DNA from: Hyphomonas sp. | GTDB lineage: Bacteria > Pseudomonadota > Alphaproteobacteria > Caulobacterales > Hyphomonadaceae | DNA: 64,000 bases | NCBI RefSeq assembly: GCF_016125515.1 | Contig: NZ_WGLO01000008.1 | Location: 124,001 to 188,000, forward strand | Direction of reading: 5' to 3' | Part shown: positions 1-7,911 of the stretch, in pieces | Layout of the letters: each line of letters opens with the position of its first letter | Numbering within the stretch: the stretch's first letter is position 1 | The notes under the pieces: generated by a model | The model's database searches: none | Told to the model about the DNA's origin: nothing | Seen by the model: only the letters and a program-made list of their open reading frames with translations | Translations under genes and position numbers: made by a program

Positions 1-46
1 CGATGGGCTGGCGTTCAGTTAACGTGTCCTTTGCCGAAACGGCCAT
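1..46 (-). CDS. N-terminal fragment of an unidentified protein
   Basis: An ATG on the minus strand at 46 is preceded by a strong GGGAGGAG ribosome site and opens a frame reading MAVSAKDTLTERQPI before the window ends. Only 15 residues are visible, so no family can be named. The good ribosome site and the lack of stops are the only support. Confidence 0.5.
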   Translation of the reverse strand, partial: MAVSAKDTLTERQPI

Positions 47-412
47 GGCGGTCTCCTCCCTCGTCCGGGCGCTTTGGCATCCGGGTTTCTTCCGCCACAT
101 TGATGCATGAATGTCGCACCCGGGTATAGTCGCCCGCAGCCATCACGCTGCGTCAAACCTCGGCGCCCTCTTGTCCTCCCTCGCGTGAGCGGGGGAGGTG
201 GCAGCCGGCAAAGCCGGCTGACGGAGGGCGTCGACGCCCACCCCTAAAAGCAGCCACCTGCGGAGAGGGCATCACCAGCCTCCAGACTACTTCCGTCCCA
301 ACATGCCACTCTCGCCCCAGCCCATTGGACGGAAATCGCCGAAAACCGGCCATCGGCACCCACCGGCGAACGCCCGCGACCTCGACCGGCTTTTCTGCAT
401 GAGCTAGCAGTT
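47..412. other. Intergenic region with REP-like hairpins
   Basis: A 366-base stretch separates the divergent fragment at 1-46 from the TIR gene at 413. It holds a cluster of short hairpins at 176-248 (listed separately). I see no convincing coding frame: the open frames here are short and lack ribosome sites. The promoter of the TIR gene must lie here, but I cannot pick a clear -35/-10 pair. Confidence 0.6.
176..248. repeat. REP-like tandem hairpin element
   Basis: Three small inverted repeats follow each other. The first is CCTCCCTCGC/GCGGGGGAGG around GTGA. The second is the perfect CAGCCGGC/GCCGGCTG around AAA. The third is a GGGCG/CGCCC arm pair. GC-rich elements with GGGGGAGGTGGC-type cores are common between genes in alphaproteobacteria. 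The function is unknown; they may protect RNA ends or be relics of small mobile units. Confidence 0.6.
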
Positions 413-2107
413 ATGCTGAACGTTTATGGGGCGCGCGTGACCGACATCTTCCTCTCCTACAACCGCGAGGATCAGATGCGGGCGAAGCTGTTTGCGGCAG
501 CGTTCGAGGCGCAGGGCTTCAAGGTCTGGTGGGATGTAGGCCTCCGGACGGGCGAGGCCTATGACCAGGTTACCGAGAAGGCCCTTAAGACAGCGAAGGC
601 TGTCGTTGTTCTTTGGTCGAAGAAGTCGGTCGAGAGCCGGTGGGTGCGCGCCGAAGCGACGCTTGCGGACCGCAACAAGACCCTTGTTCCCTGCATGATC
701 GAGCCCTGCGAACGACCGATCATGTTTGAGTTGACGCAGACGGCGGAGCTGAGCCACTGGACGGGGGATGCAACGGACCGGGCATGGGTCGCGTTTCTGG
801 AGGACGTGAAGCGCCTTGTGTCGAAGGAACCCGCACCAGCGGCAGAAGCCCCGGCCACTCCGCTCGCGGCGCCCACGGTCCAGGAAACCCTCAAGCCCGG
901 CCAGAGCGGGTCGGCGCCGTCGCTGGCGGTACTGCCCTTCACCAATCGCTCCAGCCTTCCCGAGGACGAGGTCTTCGCCGAGGGCATGGTAGAGGATGTG
1001 ATTTCGGCGCTTTCGCAAGCTGTAAACGTCCGTGTGCTGGGCTCAACCGCCACCGCGATGCTCAAACGCGCTGCGCTTACTGACGTAGCAGCGCTTGGAC
1101 GCCAGTTGGGCGTGCGCTATCTGCTCGAAGGCAATGTGCGTCGCGTAGGTGCCAATCTGCGCGTCACCACACAGTTGCTGGAGGCGGAGACAGGCACAGC
1201 AATATGGACCGCGAAGTTCGATCGTCCGTTGTCGGAGCTTGCCGAGCTTCAGGAGGAGTTGGTCACAGACATAGCCGCCAGCCTCGATGTTGAGGTTTAC
1301 AGTCAGGAGATGGAAAGGGCGCTCAAGAAACCTGCCGACATTACCGCTTGGGAAGCAGTGGCGCGCAGCATGTCAGTGTATCGCGAATACGACTCTGCCG
1401 CTTTGCAGCGTGGCATTCAAGAAGCCGCACGCGCCGTCGCCATCGCGCCGGATTACGCGCCGGGACATGCCAATCTCGCTGCTGCGCTCTCCGACGCGTA
1501 CTTATTTAGCCCAGACAACCCGGCGGAGGTCCAGCGGATTCGTGCCATCGCAAAGCGCGCGCTGGACCTGGCGCCGGACGATGCGCCTGTGCTCTGCTGG
1601 GTCGGGGAAGCCCTATGCTTCACCGGCTCTCCCGAGGAAGGCGAGCGCTACACTCGACGCGCCGTGCGCAAGGCGCCGGGCAGCGGCTTCTTGCACCTGA
1701 TTCATGGCGCCGCTTGCGCGATGCTCAATCGTCATGCGGAATCATTGTCGCACTGCAATACGGCGGAACGTCTGATGCCCGGCTCATACCTGATGTGGGC
1801 TATCAAGTATGGGCAAGCCCGCGCTTACACAGGACTTGAGCGCTGGGCAGAGGCGAATTCGGCCATTGACGAAAGCCTAGATCTGTATCCGGCACATCCG
1901 CCGCTTCACGTCCTAAAGGCCCACATCTCGATGCAGCTTGGACGCGACACAGATGCGCGCAGGCATATCGAAACGGCTCGCAAGGCAGGGTGGAACCTGA
2001 CGCAGGCGGAGCGGCTATGGCGCCGCAACGAACCAAACAGCCCGACGCTCGAAGCCGACATTGCTACCATTCAGGCGCTCTATGGAGAAACTGAACCGGG
2101 AGCGTGA
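413..2107 (+). CDS. TIR domain protein with TolB-like domain and TPR repeats
   Basis: Predicted cytoplasmic protein of 564 residues with no signal peptide. Residues about 9-130 form a TIR domain (DIFLSYNRED, then SRWVRAEA), with Glu81 at the position of the catalytic Glu of NAD-cleaving TIR domains. A Pro/Ala linker follows. Residues about 170-295 match the TolB/FlgO-like module found in adenylate-cyclase-type proteins (SLAVLPF, GVRYLLEGNVRR). Residues about 315-545 are helical TPR-like repeats. In this family class such proteins sense or signal; NADase activity here is inference. A GTG at 437, behind a GGGG, is an alternative start that begins directly at the TIR domain. The gene stands alone between a REP-like element and a convergent methyltransferase gene. 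Confidence 0.85.
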   Translation: MLNVYGARVTDIFLSYNREDQMRAKLFAAAFEAQGFKVWWDVGLRTGEAYDQVTEKALKTAKAVVVLWSKKSVESRWVRAEATLADRNKTLVPCMIEPCERPIMFELTQTAELSHWTGDATDRAWVAFLEDVKRLVSKEPAPAAEAPATPLAAPTVQETLKPGQSGSAPSLAVLPFTNRSSLPEDEVFAEGMVEDVISALSQAVNVRVLGSTATAMLKRAALTDVAALGRQLGVRYLLEGNVRRVGANLRVTTQLLEAETGTAIWTAKFDRPLSELAELQEELVTDIAASLDVEVYSQEMERALKKPADITAWEAVARSMSVYREYDSAALQRGIQEAARAVAIAPDYAPGHANLAAALSDAYLFSPDNPAEVQRIRAIAKRALDLAPDDAPVLCWVGEALCFTGSPEEGERYTRRAVRKAPGSGFLHLIHGAACAMLNRHAESLSHCNTAERLMPGSYLMWAIKYGQARAYTGLERWAEANSAIDESLDLYPAHPPLHVLKAHISMQLGRDTDARRHIETARKAGWNLTQAERLWRRNEPNSPTLEADIATIQALYGETEPGA

Positions 2108-2252
2108 ACAGGGCGCGATAGCTTGGGCTGGCTAAATGAACGGAACGGGCCAAAACAGGACCTCCCGATCGGCGCCAGCCCATGACCGGACTCTCCCGGT
2201 TCCGGACGTTTGCCAATGCCCTAGGGCATCATGCCAGAGCCCCAAAACACGA

Positions 2253-2280
2253 AAACCGTCCACACGCGTGTGGACGGTTT
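2253..2280 (-). terminator. Perfect palindrome, likely terminator of the minus-strand methyltransferase gene
   Basis: The arms AAACCGTCCACA and TGTGGACGGTTT pair over 12 bases around a CGCG loop. Read on the minus strand, the stem is followed by a T-rich run (TTTTCGTGTTTT), as expected of a Rho-independent terminator for the gene ending at 2311. It also lies between two convergent genes, so it may work both ways. A partial third copy of the arm follows at about 2281. Confidence 0.7.
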
Positions 2281-2310
2281 GTGGACGGGTTCAGGGGTGG
2301 ATCGCGGGCC

Positions 2311-3195
2311 CTATTCCGGCTTGCGGAACTTCAGGGTCATGCGGTCGCTCTCACCGATGGCCTTGTATTTTTCCGGGTCGAAATCGTCCGGCGTGTTGCC
2401 GTCGCGGTCTGCAGCGGCGTTGTTCGGCGGCAGGGTCCATACACCGAACGGGTGGTCGGCCGTGTCGGCTGGGTTGGCGTTGACTTCGCTCGATTCGACA
2501 AATTCGAAGCCGGCCGCAGCTGCCAGAGCCTTCACATAGTCCTCGTGCACATAGCCGCTGGAGGCCTTGGGGTCTTGCGCATGGGTCGAGGGCAGGCGGT
2601 GTTCCACCACGCCCAGCGTGCCGCCGGGCTTCAGCGCGTCATAGGCATCGGCGAAGAATTTCTCGGCATAGCCGGAGGCCATCCAGTTGTGCAGATTGCG
2701 GAAGGTCAGCACGGCGTCGGCCGTGCCGGGCTCGGTCAGCGGGCCGGAAGAGGCTGAAAACACAGTATATTCCATGTTGCCGAATTTCGGATCGGCATAG
2801 GCCGCCTTGAATTCGGCGAGGCGTTCCTCGGTGCGCGCGCGCCGCTCGGGGTCCTCGATCGCGGCTGCGTCGAAGCCGGCTGCCACCAGCGTGCCGCCGC
2901 CCGATCCGATCCAGGGCGCCAGGATGTTGGTGTACCAGCCGCCGCCGGGCCAGACCTCGACCACTTTCTGGGTCGGCTGGAGGCCGAAGAATTCGAGTGT
3001 TTCGACCGGATGGCGCCACGTGTCGCGGGCCTTTTCCTGTTCGCTGCGCAGGTCCGAGGCGACCGCCTCCTGCAGCGTCATCAAGGGCGCTTCAACTACG
3101 GCTTCGGCTTCCACGGAGGCGGGCGCAGGCGTCTTGGCCGGTGTGCAGGCGGCCAATGCGAAGGCCGATGCGGCGATGAACACAAGGTTTTTCAT
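2311..3195 (-). CDS. Exported methyltransferase-like lipoprotein
   Basis: 294 residues. The N-terminus has a signal peptide ending in the lipobox LAAC (Cys17), so the protein should be lipid-anchored. The body is a class I SAM-dependent methyltransferase fold, with a motif I-like VVEVWPGGGWY at about 78-88, a DAVLTFRNLHNW segment and a late ALKPGGTLGVVEHR strand. This resembles the family annotated as predicted methyltransferase (COG4798). The odd point is location: SAM is not expected outside the cytoplasm, so either the fold has another use or the substrate is met before export. It is followed by a hairpin terminator at 2253-2280 and is divergent from the heat-shock gene. Confidence 0.8.
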   Translation of the reverse strand: MKNLVFIAASAFALAACTPAKTPAPASVEAEAVVEAPLMTLQEAVASDLRSEQEKARDTWRHPVETLEFFGLQPTQKVVEVWPGGGWYTNILAPWIGSGGGTLVAAGFDAAAIEDPERRARTEERLAEFKAAYADPKFGNMEYTVFSASSGPLTEPGTADAVLTFRNLHNWMASGYAEKFFADAYDALKPGGTLGVVEHRLPSTHAQDPKASSGYVHEDYVKALAAAAGFEFVESSEVNANPADTADHPFGVWTLPPNNAAADRDGNTPDDFDPEKYKAIGESDRMTLKFRKPE

Positions 3196-3218
3196 TGTCA
3201 GTCTCCATTACGGGGGCT

Positions 3219-3246
3219 CTTGATAGACCCCATACGCTACCCAAAT
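3219..3246 (+). promoter_or_regulatory. Possible sigma-32-like promoter of the Hsp20 gene
   Basis: CTTGATA at 3219-3225 and CTACCCAAAT at 3237-3246 are separated by 11 bases and loosely resemble heat-shock -35 and -10 elements. The spacing and the match are imperfect. It is proposed only because the downstream gene encodes a small heat-shock protein. Confidence 0.25.
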
Positions 3247-3343
3247 AGGTTTTGTCACGGCGCCGGCATCGGGCCGTGACCGGGAGTCTCCTGCCAGTGC
3301 CGTGTTACGGGCTGGCCATGCGGAAACTGCCGAACCTCAATCC

Positions 3344-3387
3344 GGACGGTATGGACCGTCCACAGTCGCTTGAAGCGAAAGGACTGG
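3344..3387 (+). promoter_or_regulatory. Possible RNA thermometer in the Hsp20 leader
   Basis: Two successive hairpins lie just before the Hsp20 start. The first is GGACGGT/ACCGTCC (3344-3350 with 3355-3361). The second pairs CAGTC (3363-3367) with GACTG (3382-3386) around an inner GCT/AGC. The second takes in part of the only Shine-Dalgarno-like AAGGA (3379-3383), 12 bases before ATG 3396. Leaders of small heat-shock genes in alphaproteobacteria often carry ROSE-type thermometers; assignment to that class is inference. Confidence 0.45.
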
Positions 3388-3395
3388 ATATCAAA

Positions 3396-3878
3396 ATGAG
3401 CACTATCGACCTCACCCCCCTTTACCGCACCATGGTTGGCTTTGACCGCCTCGCCGGCATGATCGACCAGGCCTCCCGCCTCGATGGCACGCAGGGCTAT
3501 CCACCCTACAACATTGAGCGCGTTGACGAAAATGCCTTCGCGATCGACATCGCCGTCGCCGGCTTCACCGAAGCCGAGCTGGACATCGAAACTAAGGAAG
3601 GCCTTCTGACCGTCGCCGGCAAGAAAGCCGAGACCGAAGACGCCCCCGGCCGCAACTTCCTCCATCGCGGCATTGCCCAGCGCAGCTTCATCCGCCGGTT
3701 CCAGCTTGCCGATCACGTAATCGTGACCGGGGCGAACCTCGAGCACGGCGTGCTCCGGATCGAGCTCATCCGCGAGATCCCGGAAGAAAAGAAAGCGCGC
3801 AAGATCGAGATCGGCGCCCCGGCCGTGTCCAACGAGCCGCGCCTGATCGGCAAGAAAAAGGCCTCTGACGCCGCCTGA
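3396..3878 (+). CDS. Small heat-shock protein, Hsp20/IbpA family
   Basis: 160 residues from ATG 3396, chosen because it lies behind AAGGA and because the upstream in-frame extension lacks family-like sequence. The opening (DLTPLYRTMVGFDRL) and the alpha-crystallin domain, from about residue 33 (PPYNIERVDENAFAIDIAVAGF) through DIETKEGLLTVAGKK to GVLRIELIREIPEE, are typical of IbpA-type holdases. These bind unfolding proteins and hand them to DnaK/ClpB. The C-terminal tail is Lys-rich and lacks an obvious IxI/V motif. The gene is alone, ends in a strong terminator, and is probably heat-controlled at both promoter and leader. Confidence 0.92.
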   Translation: MSTIDLTPLYRTMVGFDRLAGMIDQASRLDGTQGYPPYNIERVDENAFAIDIAVAGFTEAELDIETKEGLLTVAGKKAETEDAPGRNFLHRGIAQRSFIRRFQLADHVIVTGANLEHGVLRIELIREIPEEKKARKIEIGAPAVSNEPRLIGKKKASDAA

Positions 3879-3902
3879 GCGTAAACCTTCCGAACCCGGA
3901 CG

Positions 3903-3935
3903 AACCCCCGCAGCCCCTCCTGCGGGGGTTTTTCG
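3903..3935 (+). terminator. Rho-independent terminator after the Hsp20 gene
   Basis: The arms AACCCCCGCAG (3903-3913) and CTGCGGGGGTT (3920-3930) pair around CCCCTC and are followed by a T run. It sits between the Hsp20 gene and the convergent DUF2269 gene. Confidence 0.9.
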
Positions 3936-3937
3936 TT

Positions 3938-4414
3938 TCAGCCAACCGTCGGCCGGGTGATCATCAGCCAGACGATGACAAGGATCGCGGCAAAGGCCGG
4001 AATACCGCAGGCAAACCAGATCCGGTAGAGCCGGAAATACGCCTCCGGCAGGGCCTCGCCCGAGGCGGCCGCCGCCCGCGCCAGATCGCGCATCCGGTGC
4101 TGGATCCAGACGACGGGCAGCCAGAAGGCCCCGATCAGGACGTACAGTCCCAGCGAGGCCACGATCCAGAATTCATGGAGCCGCCAGCCCATCGCGCCTG
4201 CCAGTAGCGCGCCCGTCACGGGCTGAAGGACAACGGCAGACGCGGTGAAAATCCAGTCGGCGATGACCACCACCGCGGCTGTGTGCGCGATGATCCGGGC
4301 GTCGCGCGTGCGGTGGGCCATCACCATGAAGAAGGCGATTCCGGCGCCGGTGCCGATCAGCACGGTCGCGCTCAGGATGTGCGCCCAGCGCAGGAGGTGA
4401 ACCCATTCCATCAT
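3938..4414 (-). CDS. DUF2269 family integral membrane protein
   Basis: 158 residues with four hydrophobic helices, near residues 10-30, 45-72, 80-102 and 132-152. The opening MEWVHLLRWAHILSATVLIG and the His and Arg residues facing the membrane (WAHIL, MAHRTRDA) fit the DUF2269 family, whose role is unknown. Its start overlaps the stop of the SDR-DoxX gene by four bases (ATGA), so the two are surely co-translated. Pairing with a DoxX-bearing protein suggests a shared membrane redox or quinone-linked role, but that is inference. Confidence 0.8.
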   Translation of the reverse strand: MMEWVHLLRWAHILSATVLIGTGAGIAFFMVMAHRTRDARIIAHTAAVVVIADWIFTASAVVLQPVTGALLAGAMGWRLHEFWIVASLGLYVLIGAFWLPVVWIQHRMRDLARAAAASGEALPEAYFRLYRIWFACGIPAFAAILVIVWLMITRPTVG

Positions 4415-5703
4415 CGCTCCTCCGTCAGGGCCGCCGTCACCAGTGCCAGCGCCATGGCGGGAAGAACCTTCACCATCGGGCCGAGCGGGTCCAGCCAGAG
4501 ATCGGGCACGAATAGCGTCGCGCCGGCGAGGTAGGCGGCGCTGAGGCCGATGGCGGCCGCGCAGGCAAGACGGGTAAAAGGCCGGAAAAGCAACGCGGCG
4601 CCGATGGCGCAGTCCGCCAGACCGCCGCCGATCACCGCCGCCCCAGCCAGCGGCGCGGGCAGGGCCCCGTCCAGCACCGCCAGTGCCGTCTCGCTGCGGA
4701 CAAGGCCGATCACGCCTGACAGGACCCAGAACAGGGACAGGGTCAGCAGCAGGACCGGGAACACCAGCATGGCGCGGGCGTAGATCCGCTCCTGCAGGGT
4801 CGAATGCAGATCCTGCAGCGACGCGTCAAGGCCGCGCAGGCCCTGTCCGCTTGCAGCTTCCCAGACCGTCGGATCGCCGCGCACATCCGATTGCAGGACT
4901 TTCAGCGCGGTCGACTGAAGCGGAGACCGCCAGCCAAGCCAGCCGCCTATATCCGCGAACAGCGAAAGGGTCCGGCCCGCCCATACCGGCAATTTCAGCA
5001 CGGCGCGCGCTGGCCGGAAGCCGAGCCAAAGGCGCACGCGTGCGACAAGGTCTTCCAGCCGGTGGGCTTCCGGCTCAACGAGATCCGCATCGATCGCGGT
5101 GAGGTCCTGTTCCAATGCCAGCGACACGGCTTGCGCCACATCGTTCACATGCACGGTCTGGATCCGGGATCCGGCCAGCACGAGGGGCTGGACCAGCGGA
5201 AACGCCGCCAACTGACGAAGCAGCGCCGTGCCGCCATAGGCGTGCGGGGAGAGAACCAGTCCGGGCCGGAAGATCACCCAGCGCAGGCCGCTCGCTTTCA
5301 GCGCGCGGTCGGCTTCGCCCTTGGTCCGGAAAAAGGCCGTGTCTGCCTCCGGGCCGGCGCCGGGCGCGGAAATCTGCACGAAGGTGCGCACACCGGCCTG
5401 TTCGCAGGCACCGATCAGCGCCTGGATCGACTGGCTCTGTACGGCGGCTACGCGGTCACGCAGCCCATCCTGCAAGGCGCCGGACGCATTGATGACCGCG
5501 TCGAAGCCCGAAAGGAGCGCGCGCCAATCGTCCGTGGTCAGAAGGCGTGAAAGGTCGGCCTCGATCCAGTCTGCTGCCGGCGCGGCCATCCGGCCCTTGC
5601 GGGCGGAGCGGCCGAGGCCGGTGACGGCGTGGCCAACGCGCAGTAGTTTCCGCGTGATCGCGGTTCCGATCAGGCCGTATCCGCCAAGAACCAGAACCTT
5701 CAA
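4411..5703 (-). CDS. SDR-family NAD(P)-binding protein fused to a DoxX-like membrane domain
   Basis: 430 residues. The N-terminal 290 form an atypical extended SDR: the nucleotide motif GGYGLIG lies at about 8-14, followed by NASGALQD and RWVIFRPGLVLSP. After about residue 300 come four hydrophobic segments (VFPVLLLTLSLFWVLSG to VLPAMALALVTAAL) that look like a DoxX-like domain. The fusion is a known arrangement, usually annotated as an NAD-dependent epimerase or SDR oxidoreductase. The substrate is unknown. The gene is co-translated with the DUF2269 gene. Confidence 0.8.
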   Translation of the reverse strand: MKVLVLGGYGLIGTAITRKLLRVGHAVTGLGRSARKGRMAAPAADWIEADLSRLLTTDDWRALLSGFDAVINASGALQDGLRDRVAAVQSQSIQALIGACEQAGVRTFVQISAPGAGPEADTAFFRTKGEADRALKASGLRWVIFRPGLVLSPHAYGGTALLRQLAAFPLVQPLVLAGSRIQTVHVNDVAQAVSLALEQDLTAIDADLVEPEAHRLEDLVARVRLWLGFRPARAVLKLPVWAGRTLSLFADIGGWLGWRSPLQSTALKVLQSDVRGDPTVWEAASGQGLRGLDASLQDLHSTLQERIYARAMLVFPVLLLTLSLFWVLSGVIGLVRSETALAVLDGALPAPLAGAAVIGGGLADCAIGAALLFRPFTRLACAAAIGLSAAYLAGATLFVPDLWLDPLGPMVKVLPAMALALVTAALTEER

Positions 5704-5724
5704 TCGACGCCCCCTCGGCCTGGC

Positions 5725-6720
5725 CTATTGCTGGAAGTAAGTCAGCGCGCCCGCTGCGTCGAGGAAGGCGGGTAGGGCGGGGTCGCCCATGCGCGCGGCG
5801 ACATCCGCCCGCACCGACGCAAAGGCGCGCGCTGCGTAGGCCTGCGTTGCCTGTTCGAACAGGCCGTCATCGAGTGTTACCGAGAAGCGCTTCTTCTCGC
5901 GGGAGGCGCTTGCCGCATTGGCGAAGGTCCAGGGCAGGTAGGTGCGTGAAACTTCGCCTTCGAAGATCGGCAACAGCGTCGCCGAAAGTTCTTCGAGCGG
6001 TTGGTAACCGCCCGACGGTTTAGGGTCTTCCATGTGTTCGCACCAGGCAACGACGAAGGGCGCACGGTCCTTCAGCCAGATTGCAGGCGTCGGGTCGGTC
6101 AGCATCTGCTGGAACTGCGCGGCGATCGCGAAGTCGGCCGCGCTCGGCCGTCCGCCGAAGAGGAAGAGATGGCTTTGCAGGTGTGTGTTCAGGCGCAGCG
6201 CGAATCGGCGGTAGGAGCTTTCAAGTGTCGGCGCATTGTCCGGTTCGGCGCCGACCAGCGGCAGGCGGGCGAGCATCCGGCTGGCGATCTGCTTGGCCGG
6301 CGCCTTGAAGGCGCGCGGGCGTTTGCCATCATTGAGCTGGATCAGAACACGCAAGGCGGCCGCGTCGCGGTCCGGCTGCTGGCCCCAGCGCTGCTGGAAC
6401 ATGCACTTGTTGAGCCACTCGTCGCCATAATCCTCAAGGATCAGCGCCAAGGCGGCGCAGGCCGGCTCTTCCGGAACCGCTTCCGGTTCGGGGTGCGCGG
6501 CATTGAGCGCGGCGAGGATCAGGGTCGAATCCTGAGCGGGGGCATGGTTCGGCGACAGGAGCAGCGGCACGGTGGGGGTCGCGGCGCTCTTGCGGAATTC
6601 TGCTTCATTGCTCGCCGAGCGTGAGACCCAGTCGAAGGCGAGCCCCTTGTAGCGAAGGGCGGATCGCACCTTCAACGAATAAGGAGACGTCTCTGCGCCG
6701 AAGAGGCGATACGCGGCCAT
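5725..6720 (-). CDS. Glutathione S-transferase family protein
   Basis: 331 residues from ATG 6720. An upstream ATG at 6762 would add 14 residues (MNCLDRREETPGDL) but has a weaker ribosome site. The thioredoxin-like N-terminal domain begins AAYRLFGAETSPYSLKVRSALRYKG, with the SPYS segment at the usual active-site loop and VPLLL before the next strand. A long, all-helical C-terminal domain makes it larger than a typical 200-230-residue GST. It is likely a cytosolic detoxification or redox enzyme; the substrate is unknown. Confidence 0.8.
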   Translation of the reverse strand: MAAYRLFGAETSPYSLKVRSALRYKGLAFDWVSRSASNEAEFRKSAATPTVPLLLSPNHAPAQDSTLILAALNAAHPEPEAVPEEPACAALALILEDYGDEWLNKCMFQQRWGQQPDRDAAALRVLIQLNDGKRPRAFKAPAKQIASRMLARLPLVGAEPDNAPTLESSYRRFALRLNTHLQSHLFLFGGRPSAADFAIAAQFQQMLTDPTPAIWLKDRAPFVVAWCEHMEDPKPSGGYQPLEELSATLLPIFEGEVSRTYLPWTFANAASASREKKRFSVTLDDGLFEQATQAYAARAFASVRADVAARMGDPALPAFLDAAGALTYFQQ

Positions 6721-6861
6721 CAGGTCACCCGGGGTTTCTTCGCGCCTGTCTAGGCAGTTCATGCCGGGCTGCCAAGCGGCGTTTGCCCGCAGCCACTTTC
6801 CCAGCTAATCGCAAAGTTACAGGTTTAAGGCCCCGGTAACGATGACGGGTGGGAGACAGTG

Positions 6862-7911
6862 ATGCGCGTGATGCATGTAATGGCCGGTGCGGATGAGGGC
6901 GGCGCAGAGAATATCATGCTGGAATCCGTGCTTGCCCTTGCCGAGGCGGGGCTGACCCAGCATGTCGTGACGCGGCCGGGCAATACGTTCCGGATCGGCA
7001 AGTTCGAAGACGCCGGCATCGGCGTGACGACGGCGACCTTCAATACCAGCTGGCCGTTTCCCAGCCGCCGTATCATCGACGCGGCGATCACCGAATTCAA
7101 ACCGGATGTAATCGAATACTGGATGGGCCGCGCCGGCCAGTTTGCGCCCGCCGCTTACCGGTCGCGCTCGATTGCCTGGTATGGCGGCTATTACAAGCTC
7201 TCGCGCTTCCGGAATTGTGAATGGCATGTCGGCCTGACGATCGACCTGCTTCGCCATATCCGCGAGCAGGGCGTGCCCGAGGATCGCTCGGTGATCATCC
7301 ACACCTATGCCGATTTCGAAGGCGCCGCGCCGGCGTCACGCGAACGCCAGTCAACGCCGGAGACCGCGCCCGTGGCGCTGGCGCTTGCGCGCCTGCACGA
7401 GAAGAAGGGTCTCGACACGCTGCTCGATGCGGCTGCGCGCCTGCCGGACCTGTTCGTCTGGATCGCGGGGGAGGGGCCGCTTGAAGCGGAACTCAAAGCG
7501 CAGTGCACGCAGCTCGGCCTTGATCACCGCGTACGCTTTCTCGGCTGGCGCAATGATCGCGGCGCGCTGCTGGCGGCATGCGATGTTGTCGCATTCCCCT
7601 CGCGCTATGAGCCTTTCGGCACGGTGACGGTTGATGCCTGGGCGGCCGGGCGTCCGCTGGTGGCGGCTGATGCTGTGGGCCCGGCGGCCTATGTGAAGGA
7701 CGGCGTCAACGGATTGCTGATCGCCAAGAATGATGTCGACGCGCTCGCTTCGGCGCTTGGCCGGGTGATCTATGACAAATCGCTGGCGGCCAAGCTGGTT
7801 GAGGGCGGCCGGGCAAGTTATGAGGCGCAATTCACCAAAACGGTGTTCCAGCGCGACTCGCTGGCGCTGTATGAAAAGATCCGGGCCCATGCCGGACCGT
7901 TCGTAGGCTGA
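6862..7911 (+). CDS. Glycosyltransferase family 4
   Basis: 349 residues from ATG 6862, eight bases behind GGGAG; a GTG directly before it is less likely. This is a GT-B fold enzyme. The N-terminal Rossmann half starts MRVMHVMAGADEGGAENIML. The C-terminal half carries LARLHEKKGLDTLLDAA, IAGEGPLEAEL, and the donor-binding stretch FPSRYEPFGTVTVDAWAAGRPLVAA, in which Glu in EPFG is the usual nucleotide-sugar contact. It probably adds a sugar to a surface polysaccharide or lipopolysaccharide core (WabG-like); the acceptor is unknown. Its stop abuts that of the convergent deaminase gene with no spacer. Confidence 0.88.
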   Translation: MRVMHVMAGADEGGAENIMLESVLALAEAGLTQHVVTRPGNTFRIGKFEDAGIGVTTATFNTSWPFPSRRIIDAAITEFKPDVIEYWMGRAGQFAPAAYRSRSIAWYGGYYKLSRFRNCEWHVGLTIDLLRHIREQGVPEDRSVIIHTYADFEGAAPASRERQSTPETAPVALALARLHEKKGLDTLLDAAARLPDLFVWIAGEGPLEAELKAQCTQLGLDHRVRFLGWRNDRGALLAACDVVAFPSRYEPFGTVTVDAWAAGRPLVAADAVGPAAYVKDGVNGLLIAKNDVDALASALGRVIYDKSLAAKLVEGGRASYEAQFTKTVFQRDSLALYEKIRAHAGPFVG

